The notes: generated by a model not told the origin, from the sequence alone. Shown: positions 1 to 5,325, numbered from the stretch's first letter. The stretch is 5,325 bases of DNA from an uncultured Aquimonas sp. (GCA_946481615.1 CAMLOR010000240.1:1-5325); one strand, 5' to 3'. Made by a program: numbers and translations.

Positions 1-450
1 CACCGTTCGCGGTGAGCCTGTCGAACCGTTGCCTCGAGGGTGGGATTCGACAAGCTCACCCCGAACGGGTGGGGTGGAGCGATGCGTCGGCTTTGCGCAC
101 GGATTTCGATCACCGTTCGCGGTGAGCCTGTCGAACCGTTGCCTCGAGGGTGGGATTCGACAAGCTCACCCCGAACGGGTGGGGCGGAGCGATGCATCGG
201 CTTTGCGCACGGATTTCGACCACCGTTCGCGGTGAGCCTGTCGAACCGTTGCCTCGAGGGTGGGATTCGACAAGCTCACCCCGAACGGGTGGGGCGGAGC
301 GACACATCGGCTTTGCGCACGGATTTCGATCACCGTTCGCGGTGAGCCTGTCGAACCGTTGCCTCGAGGGTGGGATTCGACAAGCTCACCCCGAACGGGT
401 GGGGCGGAGCGATGCATCGGCTTTGCGCATAGTCTCGATCACCGTTCGCG
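1..450. repeat. Tandem array of four 110-bp hairpin-forming units
   Basis: Four head-to-tail units start at 1, 111, 221 and 331; the last is one base short, and an 11-base stub of a fifth begins at 440 before the sequence diverges. Within each unit, bases 3-25 and 46-68 are inverted complements (21 of 23 positions), leaving a 20-nt loop centred on the palindrome CCTCGAGG. The left arm contains GGTGAGCCTGTCGAA. Bases 1-74 are identical in all four units. All differences lie in the linker: unit 1 at 75 and 86, unit 2 at 110, unit 3 at 83-84, and unit 4 near its end. The array starts at the window edge and may continue leftwards. Single arms recur at 2159-2183 and 4614-4745, so this is a dispersed REP-like family that has been tandemly amplified here. 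It lies just downstream of the minus-strand gene ending at 467 and could affect termination or transcript stability (inference). No gene is recognisable in this stretch. Confidence 0.95.
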
Positions 451-466
451 GGTTGCGATTCGTGCG

Positions 467-967
467 CTACCGGCTGGACGTCTTGCGCGCGGACGATTTC
501 CTGCCCGACGACTTCTTCGCCGCACGCTTGCGGCTTGCCGACTTCTTCGTCGCGCTCTTTCGCCCGGAAGTCTTCTTCGCGGCGGTCTTGCGGCCCGAAG
601 ACTTCTTCGCTGGCGTTTTGCGGCCGGAGGTCTTCTTCGCCGTGCTCTTGCGGCCGGAGGATTTTTTCGCCGCCGATTTGCGGCCGGTCGTCTTCTTCGC
701 CGCACTCTTTCGGCCCGAAGATTTCTTCGCCGCCGCCTTGCGCCCGGAGGATTTCTTCGCGGCGCTCTTGCGCCCGGATGTCTTCTTCGCGGCGCCCTTG
801 CGCCCGCTTCCGGAGCGCTTGCCGCCGCCATCCTGCTTGTTGACGGTGGCCCAGGCCCGGCGTTCGGCCTCGTCTTCGGAGATTCCGCGCTTCTCGTAGC
901 CCTCCTCGATGTGTTCGGCCTGGCGCTGCTGCTTGTCGGTGTAGGCGGATTTGTCACCACGCGGCAT
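467..967 (-). CDS. Small 'plasmid stabilization'-type protein with histone H1-like decapeptide tail
   Basis: The protein has 166 residues. The start is the ATG at 967, preceded by AAGGAG (974-979) with a 6-nt gap; the open frame continues upstream but has no comparable start. Residues 1-50 form a short, charged, probably helical head (MPRGDKSAYTDKQ, then ERRAWATVNK and a GGGK end). I recognise it as a family often annotated 'plasmid stabilization protein' or hypothetical in proteobacteria; that name has little functional support. Residues 59-158 are ten uninterrupted decapeptides of the type AAKKSSGRKS, followed by a shortened end (SARKTSSR). Each repeat carries about four positive charges, so the tail is strongly basic and probably disordered, resembling eukaryotic H1 tails and bacterial AlgP/H1-like proteins. 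Binding to DNA or RNA in the nucleoid is the likely role (inference). It is transcribed divergently from the dehydrogenase gene at 1107. The gene call is secure; the function is not established. Confidence 0.9.
   Translation of the reverse strand: MPRGDKSAYTDKQQRQAEHIEEGYEKRGISEDEAERRAWATVNKQDGGGKRSGSGRKGAAKKTSGRKSAAKKSSGRKAAAKKSSGRKSAAKKTTGRKSAAKKSSGRKSTAKKTSGRKTPAKKSSGRKTAAKKTSGRKSATKKSASRKRAAKKSSGRKSSARKTSSR
494..793 (-). repeat. Ten 30-bp in-gene repeats encoding Lys/Arg-rich decapeptides
   Basis: Ten consecutive 30-bp units lie inside the H1-like gene, each encoding one decapeptide around AAKK-[ST]-SGRK-[STA]. The period is exact, with no indels. Reading the plus strand, the core CTTCTTCGC (encoding the AKK part) recurs with third-position changes such as GACTTCTTC, GTCTTCTTC and GATTTTTTC. 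Protein repeats are better conserved than DNA repeats, which suggests selection on the charged pattern rather than a very recent duplication. Copy number could vary between strains by slippage or recombination. Confidence 0.92.
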
Positions 968-1106
968 GACTCGCTCCTTCTGCGGGAAAGTCCCGCATCG
1001 CCGAGCAAGATGCGCGCCAGTTGCGTTGCGCTTTTGCATTTTCGACTTCAGCACGCATTGCTCCGCGAGCCAGAAAAATCGGGTTTCCCACCGCCGGAAG
1101 CCCGCC
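968..1106. promoter_or_regulatory. Divergent control region with a 7-bp inverted repeat
   Basis: This 139-bp gap must hold the start signals for both flanking genes, which are transcribed away from each other. A perfect inverted repeat, TGCGGGA-AAG-TCCCGCA, spans 981-997, immediately upstream of the ribosome binding site of the minus-strand gene. It could be an operator or a small hairpin in that gene's 5' leader. An AT-richer patch at about 1031-1050 is the most likely place for a -10 element, but I cannot identify a convincing -35/-10 pair in either direction. The plus-strand gene has GGAAG at 1096-1100, 6 nt before its ATG. Confidence 0.45.
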
Positions 1107-2144
1107 ATGAAGAAGAAGCCCGCTCCGAAAAAGAAATCCGCCGCCGCGCCGGCCGGCACCGAGGCCGTGGCCGGCAAGCAGCGCCGCATCCAGGCGCGCG
1201 CCGATGCCATCGAAAAAGCCGCGCCGAAGAAGACGCAGAAGCAGAAGGACGCCGAGAAGAAGCAACCCGTGCAGGCCGGCGCGCGCGAGCAACCCACCAA
1301 TCCGATGCCGGCGCAGCATCTGAAGAAGCCCGGCATCGAGGCCGATCTGGCGCTGGCGCCTCGCTTCGAGGCGCCCGATTACAAGGGCAGCGGCAAGCTC
1401 AAGGGCAAGGTGGCGCTGATCACCGGCGGCGATTCGGGCATCGGCCGCGCCATCGCCGTGCTGTTCGCGCGCGAAGGCGCCGACGTGGCGATCGTCTATC
1501 TCAACGAGCACGAGGACGCGCGCGCTACCAAGCGCCACGTCGAGGACGAAGGCCAGAGTTGTCTGCTGATCCCGGGCGACGTGAAGAAGTCCGCGTTCTG
1601 CGAGAAGGCCGTGGAGAAGACCATCGATGCCTTCGGCCAGCTCGACGTGCTGGTGAACAACGCGGCTTTCCAGCAGCACGTCGCGAAGATCGAGGACGTG
1701 AGCGACGAGCAGTTCGAGGAGACCATGCGCACCAACATCGGTGGCTATTTCTACATGGCGCGCGCCGCGGTGCCGCATCTGAAGGAAGGTTCGGCGATCG
1801 TCAACAACGGTTCGGTGACGGGCTTGTTCGGCAGCAAGGAATTGCTCGACTACTCCACGACCAAGGGCGCGATCCACGCCTTCACCAAATCGCTGGCGAG
1901 CAACCTCGTGAAGCAGGGCATCCGCGTGAATGCGGTGGCGCCGGGGCCGGTGTGGACGCCGCTCAATCCGGCCGACCGCGCGCCGGAGGATGTTGCGAAG
2001 TTCGGCCAGACCAATCCGATGGGGCGGCCGGCGCAGCCGGAGGAGATCGCACCCGCCTTCGTGTTCCTGGCCTCGCCGGTGATGTCGAGCTACGTGACGG
2101 GCGTGGTGTTGCCGGTGATGGGTGGGCCGACCGGGCATTCGTGA
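1107..2144 (+). CDS. Short-chain dehydrogenase/reductase, YghA/GSP39 type, with Lys-rich N-terminal extension
   Basis: This 345-residue NAD(P)-dependent oxidoreductase has a Rossmann fold. The ATG at 1107 is chosen because GGAAG precedes it by 6 nt and the lysine-rich start (MKKKPAPKKK) is a plausible N-terminus. Residues 1-55 are Lys/Ala-rich and probably disordered. The conserved family leader follows (PVQAG at 54-58, HLKKPG at 71-76). The SDR domain begins near residue 98. It has the cofactor loop TGGDSGIG (106-113), GDV (157-159), NNAA (184-187), and the catalytic set N210, S236, Y249 and K253 (YSTTK), then PGPVWTPL (279-286). All key residues are intact. Relatives include E. coli YghA, an aldehyde reductase, and the B. 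subtilis general stress protein GSP39; the substrate here is unknown. It is probably cytoplasmic. It is divergent from the H1-like gene and convergent with the lipoprotein gene. The lysine-rich extension is the unusual part. Confidence 0.95.
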   Translation: MKKKPAPKKKSAAAPAGTEAVAGKQRRIQARADAIEKAAPKKTQKQKDAEKKQPVQAGAREQPTNPMPAQHLKKPGIEADLALAPRFEAPDYKGSGKLKGKVALITGGDSGIGRAIAVLFAREGADVAIVYLNEHEDARATKRHVEDEGQSCLLIPGDVKKSAFCEKAVEKTIDAFGQLDVLVNNAAFQQHVAKIEDVSDEQFEETMRTNIGGYFYMARAAVPHLKEGSAIVNNGSVTGLFGSKELLDYSTTKGAIHAFTKSLASNLVKQGIRVNAVAPGPVWTPLNPADRAPEDVAKFGQTNPMGRPAQPEEIAPAFVFLASPVMSSYVTGVVLPVMGGPTGHS

Positions 2145-2158
2145 GGGTGAGGCCCGGG

Positions 2159-2183
2159 TTCGACAGGCTCACCCCCGAACGGG
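2159..2183. repeat. Solitary REP-like repeat arm between convergent genes
   Basis: One copy of the same arm seen in the 1-450 array, in the orientation TTCGACAGGCTCAC followed by CCCC and CGAACGGG. It carries one extra C relative to the array copies. It occupies half of the 51-bp gap between the stop codons at 2144 and 2196. GTTCG and CGAAC at its ends can pair, but the hairpin is weak and has no T-run, so a terminator role is uncertain. Confidence 0.85.
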
Positions 2184-2195
2184 AGAGGCAGTCCG

Positions 2196-3482
2196 TCAGT
2201 TCCGCGTCACGCGCCACACCGTGTTGCCGACGTCATCGGCCACCAGCAGGGCACCCGTCCGGTCGATGGCCACGCCCACCGGCCGGCCCATCGCGTTGCC
2301 TTCCTCGTCGAGGAAGCCGGTGAGGACGTCGCGCGCTTCGCCATTCGGCATGCCGTTGGCGAAGGGCACGAAGATCACCTTGTAGCCGCTCGGCGGCTTG
2401 CGGTTCCAGGAGCCGTGCTGGCCGACGTAAGCACCGCCGTCGGCGAATACCAGGCCCAGCGAAGCGGTGTGCGGGCCGAGCGCGTAATCGGGGGCGATGG
2501 CCTTCGCGACCAGATCCGGCCGCTGCGGCTGCACGCGTACGTCGACGTGCTGGCCGTAGTAGCTGTAGGGCCAACCGTAGAAGCCGCCGTCGCGCACGGA
2601 CGTCATGTAATCGGGAACGAGATCGCTGCCGATCTCGTCGCGCTCGTTGACCACCACCCACATGCGGCCCGTCGTGGGCTCGAAGGTGACGCCGTTCGGG
2701 TTGCGCAGGCCGGACGCGAACACGCGCTTGCTGCCTGTGGCCGGATCGACTTCCAGCACCGCGGCGCGTTCGACCTCGTAGTCCATGCCGCGTTCGGCGA
2801 TGTTGCTGTCGCTGCCGACGGTGACGTAGAGCTTCGAGCCGTCGGCGCCGGCGGCGAGGCTGCGCGTCCAGTGGCGGTTCTGGTTGCCTTCCGGCAGCGC
2901 GACGACGGTCTGCGGCGTGGCGCGGATCGTGGTGTCGCCTTCGGCGTAGGGCGCTTTCACGACGGCGTTGGTGTTGGCCACGTAGAAGGTGTCGCCGATC
3001 AGCGCCATGCCGAAGGGCGAGCGCAGGCCTTCGAGGAAGACGGTGCGGGTCTCGACGACGCCGTCGCCATCGGCATCGCGCAGCAGCGTGATGCGGTCGG
3101 CGCTCGGCACGGCGGAGCCGGCCTTCTTCATCGCCTTCTTCATGAAGAAGCCCTTGATGCCGCCCTTCGGTGCATCGGGCGCCGGCGGTTGCGCCGCGGT
3201 TTCCGCCACCAGCACGTCGCCGTTCGGCAGCACGTGCAGCCAGCGCGGATGTTCGAGGCCCTCGGCGAAGGCCTGCACGCGGAGACCTTGCGCCGCGACG
3301 GGCGTGCGGCCGTCCGGCCAGCCGGTGGCCGGGGCCACCTTGATGGTGGGGATCAGCGTCTCCTTCGGTTCCGGCAGCACGGGGTCGGGGCCCATGCCGG
3401 CGCGGTCGGAAACGGTGGCGCGTTCGCCGCAACCGGCGGCGAGCAGGGCGAGGGCGAGCGGAGCGAGCAGAAGCGGACGCAT
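2196..3482 (-). CDS. PQQ-dependent sugar dehydrogenase (L-sorbosone dehydrogenase family) lipoprotein
   Basis: The protein has 428 residues. The ATG at 3482 has GGGAG (3489-3493) 6 nt upstream and opens a lipoprotein signal: [10 protein letters not shown], a hydrophobic core, then LLAAGC with the lipidated cysteine at residue 18. The mature protein should therefore be membrane-anchored in the periplasm or on the outer membrane. The rest fits the six-bladed beta-propeller PQQ sugar/sorbosone dehydrogenases (COG2133-like). Recognisable parts are [16 protein letters not shown] (79-94), a calcium-loop-like RDADGDG (135-141), [12 protein letters not shown] (258-269), [10 protein letters not shown] (301-310), [11 protein letters not shown] (336-346), QHGSWNR (355-361) and a C-terminal blade ending [10 protein letters not shown]. 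It probably oxidises a sugar or sugar aldehyde, or is a non-catalytic propeller; the substrate cannot be read from sequence. A basic patch (FFMKKAMKK, 112-120) sits in a linker. There is no cytochrome or PQQ gene nearby. The open frame continues upstream to 3605 through a REP element and is rejected there. Confidence 0.92.
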   Translation of the reverse strand: MRPLLLAPLALALLAAGCGERATVSDRAGMGPDPVLPEPKETLIPTIKVAPATGWPDGRTPVAAQGLRVQAFAEGLEHPRWLHVLPNGDVLVAETAAQPPAPDAPKGGIKGFFMKKAMKKAGSAVPSADRITLLRDADGDGVVETRTVFLEGLRSPFGMALIGDTFYVANTNAVVKAPYAEGDTTIRATPQTVVALPEGNQNRHWTRSLAAGADGSKLYVTVGSDSNIAERGMDYEVERAAVLEVDPATGSKRVFASGLRNPNGVTFEPTTGRMWVVVNERDEIGSDLVPDYMTSVRDGGFYGWPYSYYGQHVDVRVQPQRPDLVAKAIAPDYALGPHTASLGLVFADGGAYVGQHGSWNRKPPSGYKVIFVPFANGMPNGEARDVLTGFLDEEGNAMGRPVGVAIDRTGALLVADDVGNTVWRVTRN

Positions 3483-3560
3483 GGCGTTCTCCCGGTGTGG
3501 GGCTTCGAGCGGGCGATGCATGGAGTGAGCCAGTGGCGATGGGTGGGGCGAGAGTCGCTG

Positions 3561-3705
3561 GGTTCCCGCCTTCGCGGGAACGACGGCTCGCCTCGCATCC
3601 GTCATTCCCGCGAGAGTCCTTCGTCATTCCCGCGCAGGCGGGAATCCAGGTGCGGGGAGTATCGGTGTGCCTCGCATCTGGGTCCCGCCTGCGCGGGGGC
3701 GACGT
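3561..3705. repeat. Cluster of REP elements (second family), mixed orientation
   Basis: Four elements unrelated to the 110-bp family. A forward copy at 3561-3586 has arms GTTCCCGC and GCGGGAAC around CTTC. A truncated reverse copy lies at 3601-3613 (GTCATTCCCGCG). A full reverse copy at 3622-3650 has arms ATTCCCGC and GCGGGAAT around GCAG. A degenerate forward copy at 3681-3704 has arms CCCGC and GCGGG around CTGC. The consensus resembles the GGATTCCCGCCTGCGCGGG-type REP common in beta- and gammaproteobacteria. They fill most of the 273-bp gap between the exonuclease stop and the lipoprotein start. I see no convincing promoter in the remaining 3483-3560. Confidence 0.9.
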
Positions 3706-3730
3706 AGGCGTTCGCTTTGCACGACGTCAT

Positions 3731-3761
3731 GGCTGAGCCGCGCAATTTGCGCGGCTCAGCC
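3731..3761. terminator. Perfect 14-bp hairpin overlapping the exonuclease stop codon
   Basis: GGCTGAGCCGCGCA and its exact complement flank a 3-nt ATT loop. The minus-strand stop codon (3756-3758) and the last sense codon lie inside the stem. This would be a very stable structure at the 3' end of the helicase-exonuclease transcript. Neither side is followed by a T-run, so it is not a classical intrinsic terminator. It may act as a 3'-end stabiliser or a Rho-independent site without a U-tract. Confidence 0.5.
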
Positions 3762-4610
3762 GCTGCACGCCGCCATGTGCAACAACAGCGCCGCGAGGCT
3801 GCGCAGGTCCTGCGCATTGTGCGCGGCGACGCGGCGCAGATCGGTGGCGGGGCCGCCGCGCAGATAGTCGAGCCAGGCGCGCGGCGCCTGCGCGCCTGGC
3901 AGATCGTCCTCGCGCACCACGCCGAGCACGCGATGCTCGATGGTGGCGAGGCGGCAATTCTCCCAGTGTCCGCGGTAGCGCCGGCGCACCGGGTGCAGCA
4001 GGTCGATGTGATCGCGCCCGGCCAGCGGCGAAGGCAGGCGCGCGAGCCGGTAGCGCGCGGCGAGCAGCGGGGCGTCGTAGCTCTTGCCGTTGTAGCTGAC
4101 GAGCACGCGGTCGCCTTCGAGCCAGTGCGCGAACTCGCGCAGCATGGCGCTCTCCGCCGCCAGCGTCGTGATCGTGAGCTGCCGCACGCGCAGGCCGCTC
4201 GCGTGCCAGTCCGCCGCGCCGATCATGAAGGCGCGCGTGCCGGTGCCGCCGGCCAGACCGGTGGTTTCGGTGTCGAAGCACACCAGCCGTCCGCATTCGT
4301 ACTCGGCGAGTTTCGCGAAGCCGGCGTCGATGCGCTCCGGGGCGGGCGGCCATGCGGTGTGCGATTCGCTGTAGCGCAGGCCCGGTGCGATCTCGTCGCC
4401 GTGGACTTCGCGGTCGAAGGCACGTGGCTGCACGGCCGGTGCGCCTGTGGCGCGTCCGCGTACGCCGACGAGACGGCGCAGGTCGTCCAATGCGGCAAGC
4501 GGCCGGCGCGCAGCGGTCGGCGGCGAGGGTTCGGCCGGTTGCCGTGCACGCAAGGCGTCGGCGCCTGCCTGGCTGCGCAGCGTGCGCAGGCGATCGGCGA
4601 GGCTGCTCAT
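3756..4610 (-). CDS. mrfB: DEDDh exonuclease, YprB/MrfB family (RNase H-like fold)
   Basis: The protein has 284 residues. The ATG at 4610 starts MSSLADRLRTL, typical of the family; no good Shine-Dalgarno precedes it, because repeat DNA reaches to within about 3 nt. Residues 1-100 form an Arg/Ala-rich N-terminal part. The DnaQ-like nuclease domain follows: motif I FDTETTG (D113, E115), motif II YNGKSYDAPLL (D179) and motif III HNAQDL (H264, D268). This completes a DEDDh set for two-metal 3'-5' exonuclease chemistry. HIDLLHPVRR (201-210) is also family-typical. In B. subtilis MrfB works with the helicase MrfA to excise mitomycin-type lesions independently of UvrABC. Here it lies directly downstream of such a helicase on the same strand, so a shared transcript and repair role is a good inference. 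Its last codons lie in the hairpin at 3731-3761. The fold and catalytic residues are secure; the precise substrate is inferred. Confidence 0.93.
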   Translation of the reverse strand: MSSLADRLRTLRSQAGADALRARQPAEPSPPTAARRPLAALDDLRRLVGVRGRATGAPAVQPRAFDREVHGDEIAPGLRYSESHTAWPPAPERIDAGFAKLAEYECGRLVCFDTETTGLAGGTGTRAFMIGAADWHASGLRVRQLTITTLAAESAMLREFAHWLEGDRVLVSYNGKSYDAPLLAARYRLARLPSPLAGRDHIDLLHPVRRRYRGHWENCRLATIEHRVLGVVREDDLPGAQAPRAWLDYLRGGPATDLRRVAAHNAQDLRSLAALLLHMAACSG

Positions 4611-4613
4611 GGA

Positions 4614-4745
4614 TCGAGGCGACGGTTCGACAGGCTCACCGCGAACGGTCGTCGCGAGTCGAAGCGGCAATTCGATTCGCTCGCAGCAAGCAAGGCTTTC
4701 CCGTCGGACTGCGATATCCGTTCGGGGTGAGCCTGTCGAATCCCA
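4614..4745. repeat. Two-armed copy of the REP-like family filling the helicase-exonuclease gap
   Basis: Two oppositely oriented arms, 4624-4648 and 4718-4744, are near-perfect complements (two mismatches over about 25 positions) and flank a 69-nt spacer. On the minus strand, the arm nearest the exonuclease continues as CCGTCGCCTCGA up to 4614, matching CCGTTGCCTCGA of the left-hand array. The other arm continues on the plus strand as GAATCCCAC, matching the opposite loop side of the array unit. Homology to the array therefore extends beyond the arms. Part of the spacer (GGCTTT, then CGGA, CGAT and CCGTTCG at 4694-4724) also resembles the array linker. The element leaves only a few unique bases on each side of the 145-bp gap. 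Confidence 0.88.
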
Positions 4746-4755
4746 CGCGACCGCC

Positions 4756-5325
4756 TCACGCGCACAACAACCCCAACACCTCGCGCGCCAGCGCCTTCGG
4801 CGAATGCTGCGCGCCTTCCACCAGCCCCAGCACCGGCCCCACGCACGCCGGGCAGCCGATCGTGCATTCGCAGCGCGAAACCAGTTCGTGCGCGCGCTGC
4901 AGCAGTTCGTCGCGCCGCCGGTACAGCGGCTCGCTCAGGCCCACGCCGCCGGGGAAGTTGTCGTACAGATACACCGTCGGCGCGAAGCGCGGCAGGGCCG
5001 ACGCAGGCACCAGCTCGCCGCCCGGCGCGCGCATCTGGCCGCGCCCGCGGGCATCGGCCTGCGCGAACCAGGCGCCGTCGCCGCTGCCGACCGCCTTCTG
5101 CAGATCGCGGCCTTCCGCCATCACGGCCAGCGTGGCGACGAGGTGCAAGGCATGCGCCGCGCCGAGAAAGCCGTCGAGCGCCTCCTGGCGCGAAGCGAAC
5201 GCGCTTTCGAGCACGTCCTGGCCGAGTTGCCACCACACCGCGGTGGTGTGCAGTTCCTGGTCCGGCAGATTCACCGGGCCGTAGCCGATGTTCTCGTGCG
5301 TGTAGTAGCGGATCTTCTTGTAGCC
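4756..5325 (-). CDS. mrfA: DEAD/DEAH-box helicase with DUF1998 (MrfA/YprA family), C-terminal part
   Basis: Partial: the last 189 residues are visible, ending at the TGA at 4756-4758; the N-terminus and the helicase motor domains lie beyond the right edge. The visible part opens with GYKKIRYYTHENIGYGP, then LPDQELHTTAVWW, both typical of the DUF1998 helicases. Further on come the conserved YLYDNFPGGVGLSE and a four-cysteine motif, CECTIGCPAC (C-x-C-x3-C-x2-C, encoded at 4843-4872), which in MrfA-type proteins binds zinc. B. subtilis MrfA is a 3'-5' DNA helicase acting with MrfB in mitomycin repair. The adjacent downstream exonuclease of the YprB family supports this assignment over other DUF1998 helicases. 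All four cysteines are present and the frame is uninterrupted. The extent is unknown; the family usually has about 750-850 residues. Confidence 0.93.
   Translation of the reverse strand, partial: GYKKIRYYTHENIGYGPVNLPDQELHTTAVWWQLGQDVLESAFASRQEALDGFLGAAHALHLVATLAVMAEGRDLQKAVGSGDGAWFAQADARGRGQMRAPGGELVPASALPRFAPTVYLYDNFPGGVGLSEPLYRRRDELLQRAHELVSRCECTIGCPACVGPVLGLVEGAQHSPKALAREVLGLLCA

Noticed and set aside
1..450. CRISPR array
   Set aside because: The 110-bp period consists of repeated sequence throughout, including the linkers; there are no unique spacers of 30-40 bp and no cas genes.
968..1336. Upstream extension of the H1-like reading frame by 123 codons
   Set aside because: It would overlap the start of the divergent dehydrogenase gene; the ATG at 967 has an excellent ribosome binding site and begins the recognised family head.
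954..2138. 394-codon minus-strand open frame opposite the dehydrogenase
   Set aside because: It is the antisense shadow of a complete, motif-bearing SDR gene; its composition is His/Arg/Leu-rich without recognisable domains.
260..2323. Very long plus-strand open frame (687 codons) running from the repeat array across two genes
   Set aside because: It begins in the tandem repeat, crosses the H1-like gene antisense and the dehydrogenase out of frame, and has Arg/Ala-rich composition typical of GC-rich shadow frames.
3135..3150. Perfect 16-bp palindrome CTTCTTCATGAAGAAG
   Set aside because: It lies inside the lipoprotein gene and results from the codons for Phe-Phe-Met-Lys-Lys, which are self-complementary; no reason to infer a regulatory site.
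3483..3605. Upstream extension of the lipoprotein reading frame
   Set aside because: The extra codons translate a REP element (VVPAKAGTQ) and would bury the lipoprotein signal; the ATG at 3482 has GGGAG correctly placed.
2415..3707. 430-codon plus-strand open frame opposite the lipoprotein gene
   Set aside because: It is antisense to a well-recognised PQQ dehydrogenase, shows no family similarity, and runs into REP elements at its end.
4611..4670. Alternative exonuclease start 20 codons upstream
   Set aside because: Those codons translate the repeat arm (VRGEPVEP), a known artefact of this repeat family, so the start at 4610 is preferred despite its weak ribosome binding site.
4352..5284. 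310-codon plus-strand open frame opposite the helicase
   Set aside because: It is antisense to the conserved DUF1998 helicase end and includes translated repeat sequence (RQAHRER, GVSLSNP).

Overview
This is a GC-rich window (roughly two thirds G+C or more, judged by eye). It looks like chromosomal DNA from a gammaproteobacterium of the Xanthomonadaceae/Lysobacteraceae type (Lysobacter, Luteimonas and relatives). The basis is the codon use, the gene families and two kinds of dispersed intergenic palindromic repeat common in such genomes; this placement is inference. There are no tRNA or rRNA genes, no integrase or transposase, and no CRISPR array.

Layout, left to right. Positions 1-450 hold a tandem array of four 110-bp units, each folding into a long hairpin. 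Next, on the minus strand (467-967), is a small basic protein: a 'plasmid stabilization'-type head followed by a histone-H1-like tail of ten decapeptides. A 139-bp divergent intergenic region separates it from a plus-strand short-chain dehydrogenase/reductase of the YghA/GSP39 type (1107-2144), which has its own lysine-rich N-terminal extension. That gene converges, across a 51-bp gap holding one solitary copy of the repeat arm, on a minus-strand lipoprotein of the PQQ-dependent sugar (L-sorbosone) dehydrogenase family (2196-3482). Upstream of the lipoprotein gene lies a cluster of a second, unrelated REP family (3561-3705). A 14-bp hairpin (3731-3761) overlaps the stop codon of the next gene.

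The right third is a minus-strand pair. The C-terminal part of a DUF1998 DEAD/DEAH helicase (4756 to beyond the right edge) is followed by a DEDDh exonuclease of the YprB family (3756-4610). This matches the MrfA-MrfB helicase/exonuclease pair, known from Bacillus subtilis as a repair route for mitomycin-type DNA damage. The 145-bp gap between the two genes is almost entirely filled by a two-armed copy of the same repeat that forms the left-hand array.

How the genes relate. The helicase and exonuclease very probably act together in DNA repair. The H1-like protein and the dehydrogenase share a divergent control region and both carry lysine-rich disordered segments, which suggests stress or stationary-phase roles, but this is inference. 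The sugar-dehydrogenase-like lipoprotein looks like an independent periplasmic enzyme. The most interesting material is the repeat biology: one hairpin family appears as a tandem array, as a solitary arm and as an apparent operon-splitting insertion. A perfectly periodic lysine-rich gene lies directly beside the array.
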